Positions 42,435 through 51,787 are shown, numbered from the stretch's first letter. The stretch is 64,000 nt of DNA from Nocardioides sp. L-11A (GCA_029961745.1 CP124680.1:4464001-4528000); one strand, 5' to 3'. Made by a program: numbers and translations. Notes: generated from the letters alone by a model not told the origin.

Positions 42435-43220
42435 TCACACCCGCAGGTCGGTCGGCAGCTGGAGGTCGGTGTAGGTCAGCAGCTCGCCGAGCTTGCGCGA
42501 GGCCTCCAGCAGCCGCGGTGACACCTCGGTCACCCACTCGGGGGTCAGCCGGAAGCTCGGCCCACCGATCCACACGGCGTACGGGTAGCTGTCGCCCACC
42601 CGGACCGGTGCCGCGACCGACGTCGCGCCTTCCTCAAGCTCGTCGCGGGAGTGGGCGTAGCCGCGCTCCCGGATCTCCTTGAGCATCGTCACGAACGCTT
42701 CGGCACCGCCGAGGGACGCCGGGCCGTGGCGGTCGATGTCGTCGACGTACTCGTCGAGCTTCGCCTTGTCGAGCATGGCGAGCAACACCTTGCCGGTCGA
42801 CGTCGACCAGACCGGCTGGGTCCGGGGCACCGGCTTCATGGTCTGCCCGATCAGGCGAGGGCCGGCGGCCTGCGCCACGACCATGACGTTGGGCGGGTGC
42901 AGCACGTCGAAGCCGCACGTCTCCTGGGTGTCCGCCGCGAGGTCCGCCAGCACCTGGCGCATATGGCGGTAGCCGCCGTTGCTGTCGAGGAACCCGCCGA
43001 CGATCGAGAGCAGCCCGAGCGACACCTTGTAGCGACGCGTGTCGGGGTCGAGGGTCAGCCAGCTCTCCCTCTCCAGGACGCTGAGCACGCGGTAGCAGGT
43101 CGCCTTCGGGATGCCCGACTCTCGCGCGATCTCGCTGAGTCCGACGCCGTTCGGGTGTGCGGCGACGGCCCGCAGGACCCAGATCGTGCGGCGCACGAGT
43201 CCCGATTCGTTGGCTGCCAT
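42435..43220 (-). CDS. IclR family transcriptional regulator (candidate master regulator of the island)
   Basis: A 261-residue regulator. The N-terminal winged helix (GLVRRTIWVLRAVAAHPNGVGLSEIARESGIPKATCYRVLSVLE without gap) precedes the IclR effector domain (QTMKPVPRTQPVWSTSTGKVLLA, RERGYAHSRDELEEGATSVAAPV). IclR proteins bind short palindromes of GTTC/GAAC type, matching the operator repeated at six island promoters. None is seen at its own promoter. GGAGG precedes the ATG at 43220; a TAGTGT -10-like element lies about 30 bases upstream. It has its own terminator. Confidence 0.93.
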   Translation of the reverse strand: MAANESGLVRRTIWVLRAVAAHPNGVGLSEIARESGIPKATCYRVLSVLERESWLTLDPDTRRYKVSLGLLSIVGGFLDSNGGYRHMRQVLADLAADTQETCGFDVLHPPNVMVVAQAAGPRLIGQTMKPVPRTQPVWSTSTGKVLLAMLDKAKLDEYVDDIDRHGPASLGGAEAFVTMLKEIRERGYAHSRDELEEGATSVAAPVRVGDSYPYAVWIGGPSFRLTPEWVTEVSPRLLEASRKLGELLTYTDLQLPTDLRV

Positions 43221-43268
43221 GAGGTCCCTCCATGGTGATGTCGGCCGAACACTAGCGCAGGTGTACCA

Positions 43269-43302
43269 ACGTGCCGCCCGGTCGGCAGGCCGAGCGGCAC
43301 GT
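43269..43302 (-). terminator. Hairpin terminator of the permease operon
   Basis: ACGTGCCGC (43269-43277) pairs with GCGGCACGT (43294-43302); GGTCGG/CCGA adds an inner stem. It lies 12 bases after the stop of the DppC-like gene and before the IclR promoter. Confidence 0.7.
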
Positions 43303-43313
43303 CGTCGTCGGCA

Positions 43314-44192
43314 TCACCGCAGGGTGGGATCAAAGGTGTCGCGCAGGCCGTCGCCGACCAGGTTCAGGCTGAGGACGGTGATCAGGATCGCGACGCCGGG
43401 GAACACGCTGATGTGCGGCGCGGAGGCGACGTACTGCCGTCCGCTGGCCAGCATCGCCCCCCACTCCGGGCTCGGCGGCTGGGCGCCCAGCCCGAGGAAG
43501 CTCAGCGAGGAGATGCCCACGATCGCCAGGGCCAGGCCCACGGTGGTGATGACGATGATCGGCGCGTTGATGTTCGGGAGCACATGTCGCCAGGCGATCC
43601 GCGGCCCTCGGACGCCCGAGGCATGGGCGGCCTCGATGTACTCCTTGCTCATCACCTCGAAGGTCGCACCGCGCACGACGCGCGCGTACTGCGGGATGTA
43701 GGTGATGCCGATCGCGATGGCGGCGTTGCGCAGGCTGGGCCCGGCGACGGCCACGACCAGGATCGCGAGCAGGAAGTAGGGGAAGGACAGCACCAGGTCC
43801 ATCGCGCGCATCAGCAGGCTGTCCGCCACGCCGCCGCGGTAGCCGGCTAGGACGCCGATCAGGGTGCCGACGATGCCGCTCAGGGCCACCGAGCCGACCG
43901 CGGCCAGCAGCGTCGAGCGGGCGCCGATCATGATCCGGCTCAGGATGTCGCGCCCGAACTCGTCGCGGCCCAGCCAGGCGTCGCCACTGGGACCGGCGCG
44001 GCGCAGGTCCAGGTGCTGCGCGGCCGGGTCGTGCGGGGCGATCCACGGCGCGAGCACCGCGGCGAGGACCAGCAGCGCGAGGACCACCAGGCCCACGACC
44101 GCGGCCCGGTTGCGGCTGAAGGTGCGCCAGGTCTCCGCCCAGCGCGTCGGCTCCGCCGACGGCACCGTCACGCCCGTAGCCTCCTGCGTCAT
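43314..44192 (-). CDS. Oligopeptide-type ABC transporter permease, DppC family
   Basis: Membrane channel subunit, 292 residues. A DppC-type N-terminus (FSRNRAAVVGLVVLALLVLAAVLAPWIAPHDP) is followed by GTDxxGRD-like LGRDEFGRDILSRIMIGAR and the EAA loop (EAAHASGVRGPRIAWRHVLPN). The ATG at 44192 lies one base past the stop of the DppB-type gene. Partner subunits are split: DppB-type here, ATPases at 51874-54017, binding protein at 60266-61804. Confidence 0.94.
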   Translation of the reverse strand: MTQEATGVTVPSAEPTRWAETWRTFSRNRAAVVGLVVLALLVLAAVLAPWIAPHDPAAQHLDLRRAGPSGDAWLGRDEFGRDILSRIMIGARSTLLAAVGSVALSGIVGTLIGVLAGYRGGVADSLLMRAMDLVLSFPYFLLAILVVAVAGPSLRNAAIAIGITYIPQYARVVRGATFEVMSKEYIEAAHASGVRGPRIAWRHVLPNINAPIIVITTVGLALAIVGISSLSFLGLGAQPPSPEWGAMLASGRQYVASAPHISVFPGVAILITVLSLNLVGDGLRDTFDPTLR

Positions 44193-44193
44193 C

Positions 44194-45114
44194 TCACAGT
44201 CCCCTCTGCCTCGGGTCGACCCACTTGTAGAGCACGTCGACAGCCAGGTTGAGCAACACGAACACGACCGTCCCCAGCAGCACCGCGCCTCGCACGATCG
44301 GGTAGTCACGACCCTCGATCGCGGTGACCATCAGCCGGCCCATGCCCGGGATGCCGAAGATCGTCTCGGTCAGCACCGCGCCGCCGATCAGGGCGCCGAA
44401 CTGGAGACCGACGACGGTCAGCACCGGCCCCAGCGCGTTCTTCAGCGCGTACTTCAGCACCACCATCCGCTCGGGCATGCCGGCGGCGCGGGCGGTGCGG
44501 ACGTAGTCGCTGCCGAGCACCTCCAGCATGCTGGAGCGGGTCAGCCGGGTGATCACCGCCAGCGGATAGGTGCTCAGCGCCAGGGCCGGGAGCACCAGGT
44601 GTCCGTAGGTCCCCCACCCGAAGGCGGGGAAGATCGAGAGCTTCACCGAGAACAGGATGATCAGCAGGATCGCGAGCCAGAACACCGGCATCGAGACCAG
44701 CGCGAGCACCCCGACCCGGACCACGTTGTCGATCCACGAGTACTGCTTGACCGCGGTCAGGATGCCCACGCCGACACCGACGATCACGGCGAGCACCATC
44801 GCGGTCACGGCGAGCGTGGCACTGACCGACGCCGTCCGGCCGAGCTCGGAGACGACGTCGCGGCCGCTGCGGTAGGACTCGCCGAGGTCGCCGCGCAGCG
44901 CGTCGCCGATGAACGAGAAGTACTGCACGACGACCGAGCGGTCCAGGCCCAGCTCGTGGTTGAGGCGGGCGACCTCGTCGGGCGTCGCGTTCTGGCCCAG
45001 CAGCAGGGTCGTGGGGTCGCCCGGCGCCAGTGAGAGCGCGACGAAGACGACGAACGCGATGACCAGCAGCAGCGGCACCAGCTGGGCGACGCGCTTGCAG
45101 ATGTAGAGAGCCAT
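44194..45114 (-). CDS. Oligopeptide-type ABC transporter permease, DppB family
   Basis: Membrane channel subunit, 306 residues. N-terminal helix, LNHELGLDRSVVVQYFSFIGDALRGDLGESYRSG without gap, six helices in all, and EAA loop TARAAGMPERMVVLKYALKNALGP. It starts 33 bases after the enoyl-CoA hydratase stop in the same operon, which begins at the operator-bearing promoter 45976-46040. Confidence 0.94.
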   Translation of the reverse strand: MALYICKRVAQLVPLLLVIAFVVFVALSLAPGDPTTLLLGQNATPDEVARLNHELGLDRSVVVQYFSFIGDALRGDLGESYRSGRDVVSELGRTASVSATLAVTAMVLAVIVGVGVGILTAVKQYSWIDNVVRVGVLALVSMPVFWLAILLIILFSVKLSIFPAFGWGTYGHLVLPALALSTYPLAVITRLTRSSMLEVLGSDYVRTARAAGMPERMVVLKYALKNALGPVLTVVGLQFGALIGGAVLTETIFGIPGMGRLMVTAIEGRDYPIVRGAVLLGTVVFVLLNLAVDVLYKWVDPRQRGL

Positions 45115-45146
45115 GGCTCCTCCTGTCCGGTCCTGTCCGGGGTCGG

Positions 45147-45968
45147 TCAGCTCGTCCGGTACGGCGTGTCGCGGGCCTCGAGGAAGGCCCGGAAGCCGTC
45201 GTTCGTCCGGATCTCCCGCAGGCGGTCCCGCTCAGGCAGGCCGGTCGAGTCGAGCACGAGGGTGTCGGCGAAGCGGTGGCCCATCTGCAGGCCCTTGAAG
45301 CCCTGGGTGTCGAGCATCATCCGCACGGAGCGCTTGACCGACTGCAGCGTCAGCAGGGGCGCGTTGGCGATCCGGTGGGCGAGGGCCAGGGCCTCGCGGT
45401 CGACCGCATCGTCCTCGACGACCCGGTTGACCAGGCCGAGACGGTAAGCCTCCTCCGCGTCCACGCTGTCGCCGGTGAGGTACATGTGGTTCATCAGCTT
45501 GAAGTGGGTGAGCCACGGCAGGAGCAGCAGCGGCGACAGCGTCCCGTGCCGGATCTCCGGCTCGCCGAAGGAGGCGGACCGGCCGCAGATGGTCAGGTCG
45601 CCGATCAGGGCGAGATTGCAGCCCGCCGCCAGCGCGACGCCCTTGACCGAGGTGATCAGCGGCTTGTCGAGGTACCACAGCCGCTCGATCATCCGCGCGT
45701 TGCGCTGCGCGATCGCGTCGACCTCCATGGTGGTGGTAGGGGCCGGGTCGTTGACCAGGTCGACCCCCGAGGAGAAGGCGCGCTCGCCGTCGGCGGCGAG
45801 GACGACGACCTTGACGCCGGCGTCCGACTCCACATCCTCGATCGCACGGTTCAGCTCGGTGACCGTCTGCTGACGCAACGCGTTCAGGGCCGACGGACGT
45901 GCCAGAGTGATCACCGCGACCTGTCCGTCGCGCTCCACCCGGATGTCCTCGAACACTCGCTCCACCAT
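45147..45968 (-). CDS. Enoyl-CoA hydratase/isomerase family protein
   Basis: Crotonase-fold protein, 273 residues. The oxyanion-hole segment VKGVALAAGCNLALIGD has asparagine where hydratases carry the first glutamate, while GEPEIRHGTLSP keeps the second. Hydratase activity is uncertain; isomerase or hydrolase function is possible. The ATG at 45968 (MVERVFED) follows GGCGGG; the upstream frame crosses the operator and is not coding. First gene of an operon with the two permeases. Confidence 0.9.
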   Translation of the reverse strand: MVERVFEDIRVERDGQVAVITLARPSALNALRQQTVTELNRAIEDVESDAGVKVVVLAADGERAFSSGVDLVNDPAPTTTMEVDAIAQRNARMIERLWYLDKPLITSVKGVALAAGCNLALIGDLTICGRSASFGEPEIRHGTLSPLLLLPWLTHFKLMNHMYLTGDSVDAEEAYRLGLVNRVVEDDAVDREALALAHRIANAPLLTLQSVKRSVRMMLDTQGFKGLQMGHRFADTLVLDSTGLPERDRLREIRTNDGFRAFLEARDTPYRTS

Positions 45969-45975
45969 CCCGCCT

Positions 45976-46040
45976 GGTTCGATGTTCGAACCGTCGATTC
46001 GTTTTAGCACAATGAACGCCACGACGGACTCCGCTGTCAA
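45976..46040 (-). promoter_or_regulatory. Island promoter 3 with three-half-site operator
   Basis: -35 TTGACA (46040-46035). The operator is GGTTCG-ATGTT-CGAACC-GTC-GATTCG at 45976-46001, whose first two half-sites form a perfect palindrome. Distance from the -35 is nine bases longer than in promoters 1, 2 and 6. It drives the enoyl-CoA hydratase and permeases and lies back to back with promoter 4. Confidence 0.72.
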
Positions 46041-46124
46041 GAGGTTCGGCCGGACCGACCGCCGATCACCGCCCCCGGACAGGGGATTCGAGCCGGACGA
46101 TGCGGACGGATCGCCCCGAACTCA

Positions 46125-46183
46125 TTGACACACCCCAGGGCTATTGGTTCACTGAATGACACTGGTAGTTCAGTCAGTGAACC
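46125..46183 (+). promoter_or_regulatory. Island promoter 4 with double operator
   Basis: -35 TTGACA (46125-46130), with the -10 position (about 46148-46153) inside GGTTCA-CTGAA-TGACAC (46146-46162). A second palindrome AGTTCA-GTCAG-TGAACC follows at 46167-46183. It drives the hydantoinase gene; overlap with the -10 predicts repression. Confidence 0.72.
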
Positions 46184-46220
46184 GATACCCGGCATTCGGC
46201 CGGGAGGAAGGCCGGGGCGC

Positions 46221-47579
46221 ATGGAGTTCGACATCGCCATCACGGGGGCCGAGCTGGTCGACCCCCTCTGGGGTCAGCGACAGGCTACGCTCGCGATCCG
46301 CGACGGCCGGATCGCGGGCTGGATCGATCCCGAGGTCCCCGTCACCGCCCGCGAGGTCATCGACGCCCGCGGCCGGGTCGTCCTCCCCGGCGTCATCGAC
46401 CCGCACACGCACTTCGGCTACGCGCAGTCCTTCGAGGCCGACCTCGCCAGCGAGACCCGGTCCGCCGCCCTCGGCGGGGTCACGTCGATCCTGTCCTTCT
46501 ACCGGCAGTACCAGGGCATGGCGCCCGCGCCGTACGGCGAGCTGCCGGAGCTCGTCACCGCGGTCGACCAGTCCGCACACGTCGACGTGGGCATCCACTT
46601 CGGCATGCTCGCCGAGACGCAGGTCGACGAGATCGAGAAGTACGCCGCACAGGGCGTCACCTCGCACAAGTTCTACATGGCCTACCGCGGTGCCGACGGC
46701 GCCACGGTCGGCATGGTCAACGAGTGCGACGACGGCCTGCTGCTCGAGGGCCTGGCGAAGATCGCCGCCATCGACGGCGTCGCGTGCATCCACGCCGAGA
46801 ACACCGACATCGTCAACCGCTCGATGCGCCAGGTGCGGGAGGCCGGCGAGCTGGGCCTGCGCGCCTGGTCGAGCGCCCGCCCCGCGTTCGCGGAGGCCGA
46901 GAACATCCGCCGGGTCGCCTTCCTCGCCGACCACGTCGACGCGACGATCTATCTGGTCCACATCGGCTCGCAGGAGTCCCTCGACGCCGCCCGGCACGTG
47001 CGCGCCGCCGGCAGCCGGGCCTGGGTCGAGACCTGCCCGCACTACCTGACCCACACCTACGACAGCCCGGTCGGCTCGATGGCCAAGATCAACCCGCCGG
47101 TGCGCAGCGCCGACGACGTCGAGGCGCTGTGGCAGGGACTCATCGACGGCTCGGTCGACACGGTCGGCACCGACCACTGCGCCGTACCCCGGGCGAAGAA
47201 GGAGGGCGACATCTGGTCGGCCGCCGCCGGCTTCCCGGGCATGGCGACCACGCTCCCCGTCCTGCTCTCCGAGGGCCACCACCGCCGCGGCATGACCCTG
47301 CAGCGGATCGCCCAGGTGCTCTCCGGCAACGCGGCCTCGATCTTCGGCATGACCCGGAAGGGCACGTTGCGCCCGGGCGCCGACGCCGACGTGGCGATCT
47401 GCGACCTGGACCTCGAGCGCACCGTTCGCCACGAGGAGCTGGGCAGCTTCTGCGACTACAGCATCCTGGACGGCCAGAGCCTGCGCGGCTGGCCGGTCCG
47501 CACGCTGGTCCGCGGCGTCACCGTCGCCCTCGACGGCGAGATCGTCGGCGAGCCCACCGGCACGTTCATCCATCGCTGA
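46221..47579 (+). CDS. Cyclic-amide amidohydrolase (hydantoinase/dihydropyrimidinase/allantoinase type)
   Basis: A 452-residue zinc amidohydrolase that opens cyclic ureides or imides. The binuclear metal site is visible: HTHFG, the carboxylated-lysine region TSHKFYMAYRG, His in CIHAENTD, His in YLVHIGSQES and Asp in GTDHCAVPRAKK. Start ATG 46221 (MEFDIAITG) follows GGAGGAAGG; the upstream frame crosses the operators. First gene of a plus-strand operon with a C-N hydrolase and an LLM oxidoreductase, a ring-opening then decarbamoylation order as in hydantoin or pyrimidine breakdown. Exact ring unknown. Confidence 0.92.
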   Translation: MEFDIAITGAELVDPLWGQRQATLAIRDGRIAGWIDPEVPVTAREVIDARGRVVLPGVIDPHTHFGYAQSFEADLASETRSAALGGVTSILSFYRQYQGMAPAPYGELPELVTAVDQSAHVDVGIHFGMLAETQVDEIEKYAAQGVTSHKFYMAYRGADGATVGMVNECDDGLLLEGLAKIAAIDGVACIHAENTDIVNRSMRQVREAGELGLRAWSSARPAFAEAENIRRVAFLADHVDATIYLVHIGSQESLDAARHVRAAGSRAWVETCPHYLTHTYDSPVGSMAKINPPVRSADDVEALWQGLIDGSVDTVGTDHCAVPRAKKEGDIWSAAAGFPGMATTLPVLLSEGHHRRGMTLQRIAQVLSGNAASIFGMTRKGTLRPGADADVAICDLDLERTVRHEELGSFCDYSILDGQSLRGWPVRTLVRGVTVALDGEIVGEPTGTFIHR

Positions 47580-47638
47580 TCCGACTCCCACGGACGGCGC
47601 CCACCCCTGATGAGGAAGAAGAAGAGGTAGCCCCAGCA

Positions 47639-48541
47639 ATGAAGGCAAAGGTACTGCTGATCCAGAACGGACCGGCGACCACGGACACCCAGAAGAACGT
47701 CGACGACAACCTGGCCCTGGTGGCCGAGGCGACCAAGGACTTCAAGCCCGACTTCGTCCTGTTCAGCGAGCTCTCGAACACCCAGTACTTCTGCGGCTAC
47801 AACACCCCTGAGCACTTCAAGCTCGCGGAGCCGATCGACGGCCCGTCGGTACGCCGCCACCAGGAGCTCGCCAAGGAGCTCGGCGCCTACGTCATCTTCC
47901 CGTTCTACGAGAAGGGCGAGGTCAAGGGCGAGTTCTACAACAGCGCGGCCGTGATCGACCGCGAGGGCAACCTGATCCCCGGCGACCTGCCGGACGGCCG
48001 CCAGGTGCGGGTCTACCGCAAGAACCACATCCCCGACCAGTGGTCCTACTCCCCCGGTCTCAACGAGCGGTACTACTTCAAGGAGGGTCCCGGCCTCGCG
48101 ACCTTCAAGACCGAGTACGGCAAGATCTCGATCCTCATCTGCTACGAGCGCTCCTTCCCCGAGGCGTGGCGGGTGCTGGCCCTGCAGGGCTCGAAGATCA
48201 TGTTCGTGCCCGTCGCCGCCTGGGGCCCGAACCGGGCCGACTCCTGGGGCGGGGAGCTGCGCACCGCGGCCATCCAGAACGGCCTGTTCGTGGTCGCCTC
48301 CAACAAGGGCGGGCTCGAGGAGACCGAGGGACCGCGCCAGATGTTCGGCGCGAGCCGGATCTTCTCGCCGCTGGGCGAGGAGCTGGCCGCCGGTCCCGCG
48401 GGCGAGGGTCCGTTCGTGCTCACCGCCGAGCTCGACCTCGACCAGGTCGACCAGCACGGGGTGCGGTACACCTTCTTCCGGGACCGCCGTCCGGAGCTCT
48501 ACGGAACGCTGAGCGACGACATCGCTCGCGGCGTCCTCTGA
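47639..48541 (+). CDS. Nitrilase-superfamily C-N hydrolase (N-carbamoyl amidohydrolase type)
   Basis: A 300-residue amidase. Triad: Glu in LFSELSNTQYF, Lys in RVYRKNHIPDQW and Cys in ILICYERSFPEAWR. The R-in-VYRK and FPEAWR context fits D-carbamoylase/ureidopropionase-type enzymes. It follows the hydantoinase by 59 bases; an AGAGG lies about ten bases before the ATG at 47639. Less similar to the 35386-36228 paralogue than expected for a recent duplicate, so the two probably act on different amides. Confidence 0.92.
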   Translation: MKAKVLLIQNGPATTDTQKNVDDNLALVAEATKDFKPDFVLFSELSNTQYFCGYNTPEHFKLAEPIDGPSVRRHQELAKELGAYVIFPFYEKGEVKGEFYNSAAVIDREGNLIPGDLPDGRQVRVYRKNHIPDQWSYSPGLNERYYFKEGPGLATFKTEYGKISILICYERSFPEAWRVLALQGSKIMFVPVAAWGPNRADSWGGELRTAAIQNGLFVVASNKGGLEETEGPRQMFGASRIFSPLGEELAAGPAGEGPFVLTAELDLDQVDQHGVRYTFFRDRRPELYGTLSDDIARGVL

Positions 48542-48548
48542 GGCCGCG

Positions 48549-49556
48549 ATGGACGTCGGAGTCTTCCTCGGGTCCCAGTACTCGGCCGGCGAGGACATCG
48601 CGGCCGCGGTCACCGGACTGATCGAGCAGACCAAGCTGATCCGCGACACCGGGTACGACGCCGTCTGGCTCGGCCAGCACTTCCTGAGCCACCCGGAGCA
48701 GTACCTGCAGACGACGCCGCTGCTGGCCCGGCTGGCCGCGGAGGCCGGCGAGATGAACGTCGGCACCAACCTGCTGCTGCTGCCGATGCTCAACCCGGTG
48801 GACGTGGCCGAGCAGTACGCCACGATGGACGTCATCACCGGCGGACGGCTGATCCTCGGTGTGGGCCTGGGCTATCGCGCGGAGGAGTTCGCCGCGATGC
48901 AGCTGGACAAGAAGGACCGCGTCGGCCGGCTGGTCGAGGGGGTCGAGATCCTCAAGCGGCTCTGGACCGAGGACCACGTCTCCTTCCAGGGCAAGCACTT
49001 CACCCTCGACGACGTCAGCATCGCACCGAAGCCGCTGCAGAGCCCCCGCCCGCAGATCTGGTTCGGCGCCACGGCGGACAAGGCGATCGAGCGGGCCGCC
49101 ACCCACGCGGACGCCTGGATCGCGACGTCGATGACCGAGTGGGGCGAGATGAAGCGCCAGGTCGACCTCTACCACCAGGCCCGTGCCGATGCGGGCCTCG
49201 CGCGAGAGGTGCGCTTCGCCAAGTGCGTCGAGCTCTTCGTCGGCGACGACAAGGAGAGCGCCCTGCGCGAGGCCGAGCCGTTCATCGGCGCCAAGTACAA
49301 GGCGTACTACTCGTGGGGCATGGGCGACAACGTCCCGGGCGAGAGCGGCGCCAACATCAGCGACTTCGGCGACCTGACGAAGAACCGGTTCATCGTCGGC
49401 GGCCCCGAGGACGTCATCGCGGACTGCCTCCACCACCGCGACGTACTCGGCGTGACGGACCTGATCGTCCGGCTCAACTTCCCGGGCATGCCCAAGGAGC
49501 TGGTCCACCGCAACATCGAGCGGTTCGCCACCGAGGTGATCCCGCACATCCGCTGA
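48549..49556 (+). CDS. LLM class flavin-dependent oxidoreductase
   Basis: A 335-residue luciferase-like enzyme. Blocks are MDVGVFLGSQYSAGEDI, MNVGTNLLLLPMLNPVDVAEQYATMD, GGRLILGVGLGYRAEEF and PQIWFGATADKAIERAA. These resemble FMN-dependent monooxygenases more than the Mer-like paralogue at 36257. RutA, an LLM enzyme, oxidatively opens uracil, so a ring oxidation is conceivable. Seven bases downstream of the C-N hydrolase; last gene before a strong bidirectional terminator. Confidence 0.9.
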   Translation: MDVGVFLGSQYSAGEDIAAAVTGLIEQTKLIRDTGYDAVWLGQHFLSHPEQYLQTTPLLARLAAEAGEMNVGTNLLLLPMLNPVDVAEQYATMDVITGGRLILGVGLGYRAEEFAAMQLDKKDRVGRLVEGVEILKRLWTEDHVSFQGKHFTLDDVSIAPKPLQSPRPQIWFGATADKAIERAATHADAWIATSMTEWGEMKRQVDLYHQARADAGLAREVRFAKCVELFVGDDKESALREAEPFIGAKYKAYYSWGMGDNVPGESGANISDFGDLTKNRFIVGGPEDVIADCLHHRDVLGVTDLIVRLNFPGMPKELVHRNIERFATEVIPHIR

Positions 49557-49571
49557 GCCCTTCCCAGCGGC

Positions 49572-49614
49572 AGCGCCGCGGCACCGCACCCCTCGGGTGC
49601 AGTGCCGCGGCGCT
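49572..49614. terminator. Strong bidirectional terminator hairpin
   Basis: 49572-49591 (AGCGCCGCGGCACCGCACCC) pairs with 49595-49614 with a single mismatch and a three-base loop. It separates convergent genes ending at 49556 and 49642. Confidence 0.85.
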
Positions 49615-49641
49615 CGTGCGTTCGCGCGGCGGCCGGCGTCC

Positions 49642-51759
49642 TCAGTCGTCGTCGCGGATCAGCAGGCAGTCGACGGCCACGACGCCCTGGCCACGCTCGC
49701 CGACGAGCAGCGGGTTCATCTCCGCGGCGGCGAGTCCGGGCAGGGCCGCGGCCAGCCGGGAGAAGCGCAGTGCGGCGTCCACCAGGGCCTCCCGGTCCAG
49801 GGCCGGCGCGCCCCGGTACCCGGCCAGCAGCACGCCGAGGGCCGAGCCGTCGATCAGCTCCTCCGCCTCGGCAGCGGTCACCGGTACCGGGCGGGAGGCG
49901 ACCGGGCCGAGGAGCTCGGCGAGGACGCCGCCGGGCGCGATCGACAGGCAGGGACCGACCTGCGGGTCGGTGGTGACCCCGACCAGGCACTCCAGGCGCT
50001 CGCCCGCGACCATCGACTGGACCAGGATGCCGTCGATGCGGGCGGCGGGCTCGGCCCGCGCCACGGCGGCCAGCAGCGCCTCCGCCTCGGCCGCGGCACT
50101 CGCGGGCTCGACCCGCAGGCGCACCCCGCCGGCCTCGGTCTTGTGCGCGATGTCGGGTGACTCGACCTTGAGCACCACGGGGCCGCCCAGCTCCACGGCC
50201 GCCGCGGCGGCCTCCTCGGGCGTCGTGACCAGCCGGAAGGGTGCGACGGGAATGCCGGCGGCCTCGAGCGCGGCCAGGGCGTCGGCACCGGCCGCGACCG
50301 ACGTCGGCGCGGGCCACTCCCGGGTGGGCACCGGGGGCTCGGACGGCCGTCCGGCCCGGTCGGGCCAGGTGAGCCACGAGCGCAGCGCGGACAGGGCCGG
50401 GCGGATCCCGAGCAGCACCGGTACGCCGGCCTCCCGGGTCTGCGCGGCGATGCCCGGGTCGAGGGCACCGCCGGTCATCGCCGCCAGCACGATCGGCTTG
50501 GCACAGGTGCGCGCGGCCTCGGCGAGGATCCGGGCCTGGCCGCGGTAGAACTCCTCCTGGCCCGGTCCGGCCAGTCCCACGTTCATCGCGAAGACGATCA
50601 CCCCGACGGCCGGGTCGTCGGCGACCGTGCGCAGGGCACCGGCCAGGAGCGCGGGATCCTCCGCGGCCGCGCCGGTGACGTCGAGCGGGTTGTTGACGGC
50701 GGCGAAGTCCGGCAGGCCGGCGAGCAGGGCCCGTGCGGTCGCGGGGGCGAACGCGGGCAGCGCGACGCCGAGCTGATCCGCCATGTCGGCCGTGAGGCCG
50801 CACGCGCCCCCGGAGATGGACAGGGCGGCCACCCCCGCGGCGCCCGGGGCCGGGCGTCCGGCCAGCGCGGACATGAGGAGCAGGGTCTCGCGGAACTCGT
50901 CGAGGTCGTCGACCCGGGTCGCGCCGACCGAGGCCAGCAGCCCGTCGAGGGCCGCGGCCGCGCCGGCGATGGCGCCGGTGTGCGCCATGGCGGCGCGGCG
51001 GCCGGTCTCGGACCGGCCGGCGGCCAGGACGACGACCGCCTTACCGCGCTCCCGGGCCCGGCGACAGGCAGCGGCGAAGCGGTCGGCGTCGCGCAGCCCC
51101 TCGACGAAGACGCCGATGACCTCGGTGACCTCGTCCTCGGCGTACCAGGCGACGTAGTCGCTGACGGTCGCCGAGATCTCGTTCCCGGTGGTGACGATCG
51201 CGGACAGGCCCAGTCCGCGACCCAGGGCCGAGTCGGTGACGGCGTGGGTCAGCGCGCCGGACTGCATCACCAGGGCGACATTGCCGGGCTCGAGCGGATC
51301 GACGATCCGGCCGGAGTAGGCGGCGGCGCCGCCCGCGACGTCGAGCACGCCGTAGCAGTTCGGGCCGCACAGGACCAGGTCGTGCTTGGCGACCAGCTCG
51401 GCCAGCGCCGCACCCCGCTCCCTGCCGTTCTCCCCCTCGCCGAAGCCGCTGCCGATGACCAGGATCCCCCGGATCCCACGTTCGGCGGCGTCGCGGACCA
51501 CGTCGACGGCACGTTCGGCGGCCACCGCGACCACCACGAGGTCGATCCCGTCGGGGAGGTCGCGCACCGACGGCACCGCCGGGCGGCCGAGGACCTCGGC
51601 ATGGCCGGGATTCACGACGACCACCTGGCCGGCGTACCCGAAGCGGGTCAGGTTCTCCAGGACCCGGCTGCCGCGGTTCCCGCGCGGGGACGCACCGACG
51701 ACGGCGATCCCCCGGGGCGCGAGGAGCGGTTGGACGTTGCGGAACGGCGTGGTCGCCAT
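49642..51759 (-). CDS. Acyl-CoA synthetase (NDP-forming), fused alpha-beta
   Basis: A 705-residue enzyme making acyl-CoA with ADP release. CoA-binding domain GIAVVGASPRGNRGSRVLENL, succinyl-CoA-ligase-like domains with the phosphohistidine in RRAAMAHTGAIAGA, then an ATP-grasp domain (GGPVVLKVESPDIAHKTEAGGVRL...AAEMNPLLVGERG). It could activate the carboxylic acid left after ring opening. Divergent from the ABC ATPase operon; the operator at 51816-51841 lies between them, so it may share control. Confidence 0.92.
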   Translation of the reverse strand: MATTPFRNVQPLLAPRGIAVVGASPRGNRGSRVLENLTRFGYAGQVVVVNPGHAEVLGRPAVPSVRDLPDGIDLVVVAVAAERAVDVVRDAAERGIRGILVIGSGFGEGENGRERGAALAELVAKHDLVLCGPNCYGVLDVAGGAAAYSGRIVDPLEPGNVALVMQSGALTHAVTDSALGRGLGLSAIVTTGNEISATVSDYVAWYAEDEVTEVIGVFVEGLRDADRFAAACRRARERGKAVVVLAAGRSETGRRAAMAHTGAIAGAAAALDGLLASVGATRVDDLDEFRETLLLMSALAGRPAPGAAGVAALSISGGACGLTADMADQLGVALPAFAPATARALLAGLPDFAAVNNPLDVTGAAAEDPALLAGALRTVADDPAVGVIVFAMNVGLAGPGQEEFYRGQARILAEAARTCAKPIVLAAMTGGALDPGIAAQTREAGVPVLLGIRPALSALRSWLTWPDRAGRPSEPPVPTREWPAPTSVAAGADALAALEAAGIPVAPFRLVTTPEEAAAAAVELGGPVVLKVESPDIAHKTEAGGVRLRVEPASAAAEAEALLAAVARAEPAARIDGILVQSMVAGERLECLVGVTTDPQVGPCLSIAPGGVLAELLGPVASRPVPVTAAEAEELIDGSALGVLLAGYRGAPALDREALVDAALRFSRLAAALPGLAAAEMNPLLVGERGQGVVAVDCLLIRDDD

Positions 51760-51787
51760 CGATCTCCGATCTTTTCCGGGCCTACGC

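Noticed and set aside
46221..49556. Assignment of the island to the Rut uracil pathway
   Set aside because: An LLM enzyme is present, but RutB-like isochorismatase, RutC/RidA, RutD and RutF-type reductase genes are not seen; a hydantoinase-type enzyme is not part of Rut.
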